A DNA stretch of 17,616 nt from an uncultured Collinsella sp. Lineage in GTDB: Bacteria; Actinomycetota; Coriobacteriia; Coriobacteriales; Coriobacteriaceae. The stretch spans positions 1 to 17,616 of the forward strand of contig CABUJH010000040.1 in the NCBI GenBank assembly GCA_902491895.1. Direction: 5' to 3'. This document shows, one piece after another, positions 6,589 to 14,474 of the stretch; within the stretch, counting starts at the first letter, position 1, and every line of letters starts with the position of its first letter. Position numbers and translations under genes: made by a program. The notes below the pieces were generated by a model. That model ran no database searches and had not been told where the DNA came from. It saw only the letters and a program-made list of their open reading frames with translations.

Positions 6589-7995
6589 ATGCCTCTTGCT
6601 GATGTCTTTAGCCTGCTCGTTTTGGGTCAGGGCAAATCCGGTCTCGATGTCGCCCGCTGGGCGCTGGCACATCCCGAGCGCGTAAGTGCCGTTACCGTGT
6701 ATGGCGGTGGCACCTCTGAGCCCAATGACGCCACGCGTGCGCTCGAGGCTGCTGGTGCGTCGTTTGTCTATGGGACCGAACAGGTCGAGGGCGCCTATGA
6801 CGTATGCGTGACGTGCCCGGGCATCTCGGAGTTCTCGGGCTTCTTTAAGGCCGGGCGCGAGCATGCCGCCCAGATTATGGGTGAGCCCGAGTTTGCCTAT
6901 CGCCTGTCGCCCGATAACTGGATTGCCATCACGGGCACCAACGGCAAGACGACCACCACGTCGCTGGCTGATTATCTGCTTAAGGCTGCCGGCGAGGCCA
7001 GCGTTGCTGTCGGCAACATCGGCGAGCCGCCGGTCAACGAGATTGACGGCCGAGCCCACAACGAGTGGTTTGTGGCTGAGCTCTCGAGCTATCAGATTGC
7101 TACGACAACCGAGCTCCACCCCCGCGTGGCGGTGCTGCTCAACATCACTCCCGACCACTTGGGCTGGCATAAGAGCCATAAGAACTACGCGCTTGCCAAG
7201 ATCAAACTGTTTGACAATATGGTCGATGACGATCTGGCGGTTGTCGACGTCGAAGACGCCGGCATTCACGAGTTCGATGAGTACATCTACACGCCGGGTC
7301 GTCGCATCTGCAAGGTTGCCTTTGACGAGCCTGAGGGCGAGGATGCCGCCTTTGTGCGCGACGGCAAGATGGTCGTGCGCCTGAAGGGCGTCGAGACCCC
7401 GCTCATCGCTACATCCGAGCTCAAGATCTCGGGCCATCACAATGTTATCAATGCCCTGTGCGCTGCCACGGCTGCCTTGGCAGTCGGTGCCGATGTCGAC
7501 GGTGTCTGCCGCGGTCTGGCCTCGTTCCAGCCGCTCGAGCACCGCGTGGAGCCGTGTGGCGAGATTGACGGCGTGCGCTACGTCAACGATTCCAAGGCGA
7601 CCAACACCGATGCGGTCGAGAAGGCACTGACGGCATTTCCCGATGACGACGTGATCTTGCTGCTCGGCGGCCACGATAAGGGCACGCCGCTCACGGACTT
7701 CGCGCGTGTCGTTATGGACAACGTGCGCTCGGTCGTCTGCTTTGGCGATGCGCGCGAGCGCTTCACCGCCGCTATGGACGAGGCTGATGTCGATGGCGAT
7801 GTGGATATCGCCCAGGCGGATGACCTGCGCGACGCCGTGGACGTTGCCCGTTCGCTTTCGAGCCGTGGCGATGTGATCTTACTTTCTCCTGCCTGCTCTT
7901 CGTTCGATGAGTTCTCGGGCTATGAGGAGCGCGGCCGCGTGTTTAAGGACTACGTGGCCCAGCTTGCCGCTGCGGCGAAATCGCAAATGGAATAG
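6589..7995 (+). CDS. murD: UDP-MurNAc-L-Ala--D-glutamate ligase MurD
   Basis: MurD adds D-glutamate to UDP-MurNAc-L-alanine with ATP. The 468-residue protein opens with a nucleotide-binding fold (LVLGQGKSGLDVARW, 10-24) and the CPGIS motif (76-80). The ATPase domain has the P-loop GTNGKTTTT (116-124), AELSSYQI (163-170) and NITPDHLGWH (185-194). K204 in ALAKIKLF is the likely carbamylated lysine. The C-terminal domain shows YVNDSKATNTDAVEKAL, LLLGGHDKG and the strongly MurD-specific LLSPACSSFDEFSGYEERG. It starts 9 nt after mraY with only a weak ribosome site, so it probably relies on coupling within the operon. Confidence 0.96.
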   Translation: MPLADVFSLLVLGQGKSGLDVARWALAHPERVSAVTVYGGGTSEPNDATRALEAAGASFVYGTEQVEGAYDVCVTCPGISEFSGFFKAGREHAAQIMGEPEFAYRLSPDNWIAITGTNGKTTTTSLADYLLKAAGEASVAVGNIGEPPVNEIDGRAHNEWFVAELSSYQIATTTELHPRVAVLLNITPDHLGWHKSHKNYALAKIKLFDNMVDDDLAVVDVEDAGIHEFDEYIYTPGRRICKVAFDEPEGEDAAFVRDGKMVVRLKGVETPLIATSELKISGHHNVINALCAATAALAVGADVDGVCRGLASFQPLEHRVEPCGEIDGVRYVNDSKATNTDAVEKALTAFPDDDVILLLGGHDKGTPLTDFARVVMDNVRSVVCFGDARERFTAAMDEADVDGDVDIAQADDLRDAVDVARSLSSRGDVILLSPACSSFDEFSGYEERGRVFKDYVAQLAAAAKSQME

Positions 7996-8003
7996 GGGTT
8001 GCG

Positions 8004-9524
8004 GTGAGAGAGGAGAGCCCCCGACAAGGTATGAGGAGGCCCGACTCGGACCGTGCTTCCTCGCGGCGCAGCACACCGCGTTCCGGTCGCGGCGGGCAGA
8101 CGTTTAGCGAACGCTATATTGCCGGCGTTCCCGCCCGTATCATGCGCCCCCGTTTGATATTCATGGCCTGCCTGTTTACCTTGGTGTGCTTTGGCCTGCT
8201 GATGGTGTACTCGGCGTCTTCGGTCGAGGCGCTGCACGAGAATGGCTCGGCGACGTTTTTTCTGGGTCGACAGGCCGCGTTTGCCGTGGTCGGTGTTCTG
8301 GCGCTGATTGCCATCGTGCGCGTTTTGCCGGACAGCTGGTTTGGGGAGGATGTGCTCAGGATCTTCCTCATCGGCATGATAGGGCTACTGCTTCTGGTGT
8401 TCTTGGTGGGCAGCGGCAGCCGTGGCGCCACACGCTGGCTCAACATCGCCGGTATTCAGTTCCAGCCTTCCGAGTTTTTAAAGCCATTTGCCATTGCGTA
8501 TTCGGCCATCATGCTTGATCGCTTTTTTTCGCCCGGCGGCAACATCAACGAATTCCTTCGTAAGATGGGCATCTACCTGGGTATTTCGCTCTTTCTGATC
8601 TTTATCCAGCCCGATTTCGGTACTGTCCTGATCATCCTGTTGACCCTCATGTGCATGGCGTTGTTTGCGGGTCTCGACCCCAGATTTATCATCGGCGTGA
8701 TAATCTTCGGTATTCTCGTGATCGTGATTGCGCTTGTCGCAGAGCCGTACCGTATGGTGCGTATTCAGGTTGCCTTGAACCCTTGGGCCGACGAGTATGG
8801 TGATGGCTATCAGGCCACGCTTGCCATCATGGCCTTTGCCTCGGGCGGTCTGTTCGGCCGTGGCATCGGCAACTCAACCATGAAGTACTCGTATCTGCCC
8901 GAGGCACACAACGACTACATCTTGGCCATCATTGGCGAGGAAGTCGGTTTTGTCGGAACCGTGCTGTTCTTCTTGGTGTTTGCGATGCTGATCTACTCGG
9001 CGTTTCGCATTGCCGAGCAGGCGACCGATCGTCGGGGCGCGCTCATGGCGTCTGGCTCCGCGGTCATTCTCGCGGTGCAGTTTTTGATTAACGCGCTGGG
9101 CATCCTCAACGTGTTTCCCATGACGGGCAAACCGTTGCCGTTTATTAGTTACGGCGGTTCGTCGATTATTGTGTCGCTCATGCTTGCCGGGTTGATCCTG
9201 CGCGTTTCGTACGAGAGCGCCCGCCGCGATGAGTATGACCGCCGCCGTGAGAGCTTTGCCGTTATGGATGAGAGTACCGCCGGCGTGCCCCACGTGCGCG
9301 GCGAGCGATCTTCGCGTAACGGTTTTACTGTCCTGGATGGCTCTGCGACCGAGCCGGCAGCCCGCCCGCGTCAGCGAACGGCGCCGCAAGGTCGTCCTCA
9401 GCGCCCCACTCCTCGCAATGCGGGCGGCGGATATAATCGAATCGATTTGAACTCGGACCCGTCGGCACGTCTGCGTACCGACGACCAGGGACCGCGCGTA
9501 CGAAGGGACTACCATGACCGATAA
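8004..9524 (+). CDS. ftsW: FtsW, septal lipid II polymerase (SEDS family)
   Basis: FtsW is the glycosyltransferase that polymerises lipid II at the septum, acting with FtsI. The 506-residue protein has about ten transmembrane helices between residues 48 and 400. Family motifs are GSRGATRWLNIAGIQFQPSE (138-157), QPDFGTVLII (202-211), NPWADEYGDGYQ (259-270), LPEAHNDYILAIIGEEVGF (298-316) and GKPLPFISYGGSS (375-387). D304 in the HND triplet corresponds to the catalytic aspartate of SEDS proteins. A basic N-terminal tail (1-47) and a long Arg/Pro-rich C-terminal tail (about 401-506) flank the core. The GTG start has AGGGG (7994-7998) 5 nt upstream, overlapping the murD stop. An ATG at 8031 is an alternative. 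FtsW rather than RodA is favoured by its place in the dcw cluster. Confidence 0.95.
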   Translation: MREESPRQGMRRPDSDRASSRRSTPRSGRGGQTFSERYIAGVPARIMRPRLIFMACLFTLVCFGLLMVYSASSVEALHENGSATFFLGRQAAFAVVGVLALIAIVRVLPDSWFGEDVLRIFLIGMIGLLLLVFLVGSGSRGATRWLNIAGIQFQPSEFLKPFAIAYSAIMLDRFFSPGGNINEFLRKMGIYLGISLFLIFIQPDFGTVLIILLTLMCMALFAGLDPRFIIGVIIFGILVIVIALVAEPYRMVRIQVALNPWADEYGDGYQATLAIMAFASGGLFGRGIGNSTMKYSYLPEAHNDYILAIIGEEVGFVGTVLFFLVFAMLIYSAFRIAEQATDRRGALMASGSAVILAVQFLINALGILNVFPMTGKPLPFISYGGSSIIVSLMLAGLILRVSYESARRDEYDRRRESFAVMDESTAGVPHVRGERSSRNGFTVLDGSATEPAARPRQRTAPQGRPQRPTPRNAGGGYNRIDLNSDPSARLRTDDQGPRVRRDYHDR

Positions 9525-10629
9525 AATGACCGTTGCTATTGCAGCCGGCGGCACGGCAGGGCACATCAACCCCGCGCTCGCCTTGGCCGAAGAGCTGCGT
9601 GACCGTGGCCACCACGTTGTGTTCGTGGGCCAGTCGCGCAAGCTCGAGGGTCGTCTGGTCCCCGAGGCTGGGTTTGATTTTGTGCCCATTACGGTCACGG
9701 GCTTCGACCGCTCCCGTCCTTGGACGGCGCTGACCTCGCTGTGGCGTGTCAACAAAGCCAAGCGTGCGCTCGCCAGTCATTTCTCAAAGGTCGGCAAGCC
9801 CGACGCCGCCATTGGTTTTGGTGCCTATGTCGAGGTTCCGCTGCTGGGGTGGTGCAAGGGCGCGGGCGTTCCGTATCTGCTGCATGAGCAGAACTCTGTT
9901 CCGGGCCTGGCCAACAAGATGATGAGCTCCCACGCCGCCCGCGTGTGCATCTCGGTGCCGGCAGCGCGTTCGGTCTTTGAGCGCGAAGGTGACCCTGACC
10001 ACGTGCTCATGACCGGCAACCCCGTACGTCGCTCGGTGATCGAGGGCGATCGCGCTCGCGGCCGCAAGGCACTTGGCGTTCCCGAGGACGCTACGCTGCT
10101 GCTCGTCTTTGGCGGTTCACTTGGCGCCCAGCACCTCAACGAGCGCGTGGTTTCGCTCAAAAACGAGCTGCTTTCGCGCAAGAACCTCTATGTGTTGCAT
10201 TCGACGGGTGCCGACGGCTTTGAGGAGACCGAGCGCGCTTTGGCGCTGACGCCCGAGGAGGCGAAGCGTTACCGCGTCCAGCCTTACATCGACAATATGG
10301 GCGATATGCTGGCTGCTGCCGATTTGGTGCTCTCGCGTTCGGGCGCATCGAGCGTGGCCGAGATCGCTGCGCTCGCCGTGCCTTCGGTGCTCGTGCCGTA
10401 CCCGCATGCGACGGCCGACCACCAAACCACCAATGCCCGTTATCTGGTCGACGCCGGGGCCGGCGTGCTCTGCGCCGATGCCGATATCGACGGTTCTGCC
10501 TTTGCCGATGAACTGCTGCACCTGGTCGATGACGCGGCGGCGCGCGACGCCATGCGTCAAGTGGCGCGTGGTCTGGCTCAGGATAGGGCCGCCGCTCTTC
10601 TGGCGGATGCGGTAGAGGGTTTGCGTTAG
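9514..10629 (+). CDS. murG: UDP-GlcNAc:lipid I GlcNAc transferase MurG
   Basis: MurG (GT28 family) adds GlcNAc to lipid I on the cytoplasmic membrane face to give lipid II, the substrate of FtsW. The protein has 371 residues with two Rossmann domains. The N-terminal glycine loop is AAGGTAGHINPALALA (10-25). GGSLGAQHLNE opens the second domain, and the UDP-GlcNAc-binding block is SGASSVAEIAALAVPSVLVP followed by HATADHQTTNARYL. The ATG overlaps the ftsW end by 11 nt and is preceded by AAGGG (9503-9507) at 6-nt spacing. The in-frame ATG at 9526, beyond the ftsW stop, is less well supported. The overlap suggests coupled synthesis of the lipid II maker and polymerase. Confidence 0.96.
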   Translation: MTDKMTVAIAAGGTAGHINPALALAEELRDRGHHVVFVGQSRKLEGRLVPEAGFDFVPITVTGFDRSRPWTALTSLWRVNKAKRALASHFSKVGKPDAAIGFGAYVEVPLLGWCKGAGVPYLLHEQNSVPGLANKMMSSHAARVCISVPAARSVFEREGDPDHVLMTGNPVRRSVIEGDRARGRKALGVPEDATLLLVFGGSLGAQHLNERVVSLKNELLSRKNLYVLHSTGADGFEETERALALTPEEAKRYRVQPYIDNMGDMLAAADLVLSRSGASSVAEIAALAVPSVLVPYPHATADHQTTNARYLVDAGAGVLCADADIDGSAFADELLHLVDDAAARDAMRQVARGLAQDRAAALLADAVEGLR

Positions 10630-10726
10630 TTAGACGGGATATCGTCGGTCGCCCTCGCGCTGATGCGGTAGGTGCGGTACAGTTAACGGGTTACAGGCAG
10701 TGTTTACGCAAGGAGTACACGAGCAC

Positions 10727-12145
10727 ATGGCTGATTCCCAGACTGCAACCTCCGCGCCCGAGTTTAAGAGCGCCCACTTTATCGGTATCGGCGGTGCCGG
10801 CATGAGTGGCATCGCCCTCGTTCTTCACGAGCGCGGTTATGCCGTTACCGGCTCCGACCTTAAGACGTCACGTTATATTCGCCAGCTTACCCGCGCTGGT
10901 GTGAAGGTGCATGTGGGCCATGAGGCCGCCACGATCGACGAGGTCAAGCCCGACGTGGTTGTTGTCTCCACCGCTATTCCGGAGTCCAACCCTGAACTCG
11001 TGCGCGCTCGCGAGCTTGGTGTTCCCGTGTGGCCCCGTGCCAAGATGCTCTCTGCTTTGGGCCACGGCTACACCACCGTCGCTGTTGCCGGCACGCATGG
11101 CAAGACCACCACGTCTTCGATGTGCGCCACCATGCTCGACCGCATGGGTCTGGATCCGAGCTTCCTGATCGGTGGTATCGTCGAGGGCTATGACACGAAC
11201 GGCAAGAACGGCTCGGGCGACTACTTTGTCGCCGAGGCCGACGAGTCCGACAGCTCCTTCCTGTTCCTGAACCCCAACGTAGTCATTGTGACCAACGTCG
11301 AGGCCGACCACCTCGATCACTACTCGGGTATCGAGGAGATCGAGGCAACTTTCGCCAAATTCATGAGCCTGGTGGGCGAGGACGGCACCGTCATCGTCTG
11401 CGGTGAGGACCCGCATCTGGTCGAGCTCGCCAAGTCGACGGGCCGTCACGTGCTTTCCTACGGCTTTGCCGAGAGCAACGACATCGTCTGCATGCACCCG
11501 GATGTCAAGGGCATCCAGAGTGACTTTATCGTTCGCTTTGAGGACGGCACTGAGCATGCCGTGGAGATCAAGAGCAATCCCGGTCGCCACAACATGCTCA
11601 ACGCCACGGCGGTGCTCACCGTCGCCCATGTCCTGGGCCTTGACATCGACGCCGCCGCCAAGGCGCTCTCGAGCTTTGAGGGCGTCCGCCGTCGCTTTAC
11701 CCACGTGGGCGATATCGATGGCATCACCGTGGTCGATGATTACGGCCATCACCCCACCGAGATCAAGGCGACGCTTGCTGCCGCTTCGTCGCTGGGCTAC
11801 AAGCACGTCGACGTCGTGTTCCAGCCGCACCGCTATTCGCGCCTGCAGGCCCTGTGCGACGACTTTGCCGATGCATTTGCCAATGCCGATAAACTGCTGT
11901 TGATTGATGTGTTCTCGGCTGGCGAGATGCCCATTCCGGGTGTCACCTCTAAGATGCTCGCCGATACCGTGCGCGCCAAGCATCCTGGCAAGGAGGTCGT
12001 GTATTGCTCCAGCCGTCTTGAGCTCAATCAGGAGCTCGAGCAGATGGTGGGCGAGGGCGACCTGCTGCTCACTATGGGTGCCGGTGACGTTACGACCGTC
12101 GGTCCCGAGTTCATCGAGTATCTGACTGCCAAGAAAGACGCTTAA
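10727..12145 (+). CDS. murC: UDP-MurNAc--L-alanine ligase MurC
   Basis: MurC joins L-alanine to UDP-MurNAc with ATP, the first peptide-adding step. From the ATG at 10727 the protein has 472 residues. The N-terminal Rossmann motif is HFIGIGGAGMSGIALVL (17-33), and SDLKTS and STAIPESNP follow. The P-loop is GTHGKTTT (122-129), then FVAEADESDSSFL (167-179) and NVEADHLDHY (190-199). The C-terminal domain has VVDDYGHHPTEIKATL and FQPHRYSRL. The frame is open back to a GTG at 10700, but AAGGAG (10710-10715), 11 nt before the ATG, and alignment of the HFIGIGG motif near the N-terminus favour 10727. The 97-nt gap after murG shows no clear promoter or terminator. Confidence 0.95.
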   Translation: MADSQTATSAPEFKSAHFIGIGGAGMSGIALVLHERGYAVTGSDLKTSRYIRQLTRAGVKVHVGHEAATIDEVKPDVVVVSTAIPESNPELVRARELGVPVWPRAKMLSALGHGYTTVAVAGTHGKTTTSSMCATMLDRMGLDPSFLIGGIVEGYDTNGKNGSGDYFVAEADESDSSFLFLNPNVVIVTNVEADHLDHYSGIEEIEATFAKFMSLVGEDGTVIVCGEDPHLVELAKSTGRHVLSYGFAESNDIVCMHPDVKGIQSDFIVRFEDGTEHAVEIKSNPGRHNMLNATAVLTVAHVLGLDIDAAAKALSSFEGVRRRFTHVGDIDGITVVDDYGHHPTEIKATLAAASSLGYKHVDVVFQPHRYSRLQALCDDFADAFANADKLLLIDVFSAGEMPIPGVTSKMLADTVRAKHPGKEVVYCSSRLELNQELEQMVGEGDLLLTMGAGDVTTVGPEFIEYLTAKKDA

Positions 12146-12150
12146 GTCTA

Positions 12151-13062
12151 ATGGGTCTGTTTAACGCCGTCATGGCGCTCTCGGGCATGATCGACACGGA
12201 TGTGATCGAGGACGAGCGCCTTGCGCGTCATACGAGCTATCGTATCGGCGGCAAGGCCGACCTCTTTGTGACGTGCCATAGTTATCATGCCCTCCGCCGC
12301 GCCGTGGCGGTGCTCGATCGCGAGCAGGTGCCGTGGGTCATCATCGGCAAGGGCTCCAATCTGCTGGTTGCCGATGGCGGTTATCGCGGTGCCGTCATTT
12401 CGCTCGGACGTGAGTTTCAGCGCACGGTTGTTGCCGATGACGGTTGTACGCTGACGGTCGGTGCGGGCGTGATGTTTGCGCGCCTGGTCAACGATGCCCT
12501 GTCGCGTAGCCTCTCGGGCCTTGAGTTTGCCGTTGGCATCCCTGGTTCGGTCGGCGGTGCGATATCTATGAATGCCGGCACACGGACCGAGTGGATTGGC
12601 TCGCTGGTTGAGGATGTCGTAACGTTTGACCCGGCATCCGGTATCAAGCATTATGCGGGGTCCGAGATCACTTGGGGCTACCGCGAATGTAACCTTCCCC
12701 GCAATGAGATCATCCTCGAGTGCGTGCTCAAGCTTAAACCGGCGCCCAAGACCGACATTCGCGAGCGCATGGAGCGGTACCTGACGAGGCGCAAACGTAC
12801 GCAGCCCATGGGTCGCGCATCCTGCGGGTCGGTCTTTCGTAACCCGCCCGATGCGAGTGTGGGCAAGCTTATCGAGGATTGTGGATTAAAGGGTTTTTCG
12901 ATTGGCGGCGCGGAAGTTTCGCCCGTTCACGCTAATTTTATCGTTAATAACGGAACTGCCTCGGCCGATGACGTTGCCGCGGTTATCAGACATGTGCACG
13001 GAAAGGTGAGGGAGGCGTATGGCATCGAGCTCAGACCGGAAGTTAAATTCCTCGGCTTCTAG
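12151..13062 (+). CDS. murB: UDP-N-acetylenolpyruvoylglucosamine reductase MurB
   Basis: MurB is the FAD/NADPH enzyme that reduces UDP-GlcNAc-enolpyruvate to UDP-MurNAc. The 303-residue protein has HTSYRIGGKADLFV near the N-terminus, the FAD-binding WVIIGKGSNLLVADGG, and GIPGSVGGAISMNAG. SCGSVFRNPPDASVGKLIE carries the catalytic serine, and a late AEVSPVHANFIVN block ends in GIELRPEVKFLGF. The short build and the GSVFRNP context fit type II MurB of Gram-positives. The ATG lies 5 nt after murC with no good ribosome site. In-frame ATGs at 12172 and 12187 are no better, so the first is kept. Its last 44 nt overlap the start of ftsQ. Confidence 0.94.
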   Translation: MGLFNAVMALSGMIDTDVIEDERLARHTSYRIGGKADLFVTCHSYHALRRAVAVLDREQVPWVIIGKGSNLLVADGGYRGAVISLGREFQRTVVADDGCTLTVGAGVMFARLVNDALSRSLSGLEFAVGIPGSVGGAISMNAGTRTEWIGSLVEDVVTFDPASGIKHYAGSEITWGYRECNLPRNEIILECVLKLKPAPKTDIRERMERYLTRRKRTQPMGRASCGSVFRNPPDASVGKLIEDCGLKGFSIGGAEVSPVHANFIVNNGTASADDVAAVIRHVHGKVREAYGIELRPEVKFLGF

Positions 13063-14275
13063 AGCATCGAAACCCACCTTCCGCCGCGCCGGAGGGCGTT
13101 CCGGCGCGCCTGCCAAACCTCAACGCAATACCGTCGCGCACTCTAAGTCTGTCGGGCATGCTCGACAGACCAGTCGTCCGGTTGTCGGCTCGCAGCTCGG
13201 CAAGCGTCCGGCCGCAAAAAAGTCCTCGCGTCCCTCGGTGACGTCAAAGCCTGTTATGGGCGCCAAGCCTGCCCGTCCTATGGCAACTCCTAAGCCCTCG
13301 ACAGGAACTAAAGCGGCGCGTCCGGGTCGCACGCTGGGCGCATCGAAACCGCGCTCGCTGACATCGGTGCCGGCTACCGCCAAGAAGCCTTCGAGTAAAA
13401 AAGGCGTCAACCCGTTGTCTTCACTTGGGGCGATGGCAAATAAAACGTCAGACGCCGCTTCTCTCGTTACAGGCAAAGGCAAAATCGTGGGCGGCGTTCT
13501 GGCCGTCTTGGCCGTGCTCGTCGTCGTTGCCGTCGTGGTGATCAACTCTGGATTGTTTACCGCCACTGATATTCAGATTCAAGGCAGCGAGCATGTGACG
13601 AAGCACGATGCTATCCAGCTGATCGATTTGCCCGAGGGAACGTCGCTTTTTAACGTCGATCCCGACCAGATTACCGAGGACCTCAAGCAGAACCCGTGGG
13701 TCTCGGGCGTGGATGTCCAGCGTCAGTTCCCGCATACGCTCATCATTACGCCTATGGAGCGCAAGGTCATCGCAATTGCCTATATCAGCTCCGATGACCT
13801 TGCCTGGGCCATCGGGGATGATGACACCTGGATCGCCCCGCTGTCGACGTCGGTCGAAGTTGACGACCAGGGCAACGTCATCACGACGGGGCAGGGCTCA
13901 AATACCCTGACCGGCATTGATGCCGCACTGGCGCTCGCTAAGCACTATGGCGCGGTGTTGTTGACTGATGTCTCGGCGGATGTCGCTCCGGTTTCCGGCC
14001 AGGCGGTGAGCTCCAAGGCCGTTAAGGCTGGCTTGGATTATGTGCGTGGTTTTTCGAGCGAGTTCTTGGGACAAGTCAAGGATATTTCCACGCCTTCGGT
14101 CGAAGCCATCTCGGCAAACCTCAATAACGGCATTGAGGTGTCGCTGGGCGATTCGAACGATATCGTCAAGAAGGAGCGCGTAGTCACCAAGCTGCTTTCG
14201 CAGGTAGAGGGCGTAACGTATATCAATGTGCGCTCTCCGGGTAACTATACATTTAGGAACGCTCCGACCTCGTAG
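13019..14275 (+). CDS. ftsQ: FtsQ/DivIB cell-division protein with POTRA domain
   Basis: FtsQ is a bitopic scaffold linking FtsL/FtsB to the septal synthases. The 418-residue protein has a very long cytoplasmic tail (1-155) rich in Lys, Arg, Ala, Pro and Ser. One transmembrane helix (about 157-176, very Val/Leu/Ala-rich) follows. Then comes a POTRA domain (about 181-248, with IQIQGSEHVTKHDAIQLI and FPHTLIITPMERKVIAIAY) and the FtsQ beta domain out to SPGNYTFR. The ATG at 13019 has GGAGG (13011-13015) only 3 nt upstream, in a GA-rich run, and sits inside murB, giving a 44-nt overlap. A later start would shorten the tail but leave the domains unchanged. At this position before ftsZ, and with POTRA, the assignment is firm; the tail length is less certain. 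Confidence 0.92.
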   Translation: MASSSDRKLNSSASRASKPTFRRAGGRSGAPAKPQRNTVAHSKSVGHARQTSRPVVGSQLGKRPAAKKSSRPSVTSKPVMGAKPARPMATPKPSTGTKAARPGRTLGASKPRSLTSVPATAKKPSSKKGVNPLSSLGAMANKTSDAASLVTGKGKIVGGVLAVLAVLVVVAVVVINSGLFTATDIQIQGSEHVTKHDAIQLIDLPEGTSLFNVDPDQITEDLKQNPWVSGVDVQRQFPHTLIITPMERKVIAIAYISSDDLAWAIGDDDTWIAPLSTSVEVDDQGNVITTGQGSNTLTGIDAALALAKHYGAVLLTDVSADVAPVSGQAVSSKAVKAGLDYVRGFSSEFLGQVKDISTPSVEAISANLNNGIEVSLGDSNDIVKKERVVTKLLSQVEGVTYINVRSPGNYTFRNAPTS

Positions 14276-14474
14276 CGCTGGTTGATGCTTTGTTGAGGGG
14301 CCATACCACGCCGTTTATCTGGTTTGTTTGGTTTTCACGGTCAATTATTTGACTGATACGTTCATAATGTGCAAACATAATACGGTTTACCTTTGCATTT
14401 ACTTTCAACCTGAAGGTTAATGTGCGCAGGGGTCGACCCATGCTATGGCTATAACCTTTGTTCGGAGGACCGAC
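14276..14474 (+). promoter_or_regulatory. AT-rich ftsQ-ftsZ leader, probable ftsZ promoter region
   Basis: This 199-nt gap is clearly richer in A and T than its surroundings. It holds TTGACT at 14349-14354, the best -35 match here, and CATAAT at 14363-14368 and 14376-14381 as -10-like elements. No pair has the ideal 16-18 bp spacing: TTGACT to the second CATAAT is 21 bp. I therefore call a promoter region and not a mapped promoter. A small hairpin CTTTCA-ACC-TGAAGG lies at 14403-14417. GGAGG (14464-14468) is the ftsZ ribosome site. An in-frame ATG at 14445 lacks any ribosome site. Confidence 0.45.

Noticed and set aside
6310..7674. A 454-codon minus-strand open frame opposite mraY and murD
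   Set aside because: It spans two genuine genes with complete family motifs and has no own motif or ribosome site.
10630..10726. Possible promoter in the murG-murC gap (TACAGT near 10678)
   Set aside because: There is no -35 at a suitable distance and the -10 match is modest. Read-through from murG is enough to explain murC.
14445..14474. Upstream ATG for ftsZ at 14445
   Set aside because: It has no ribosome site, while GGAGG stands 6 nt before the ATG at 14475, which also gives a normal FtsZ N-terminus.
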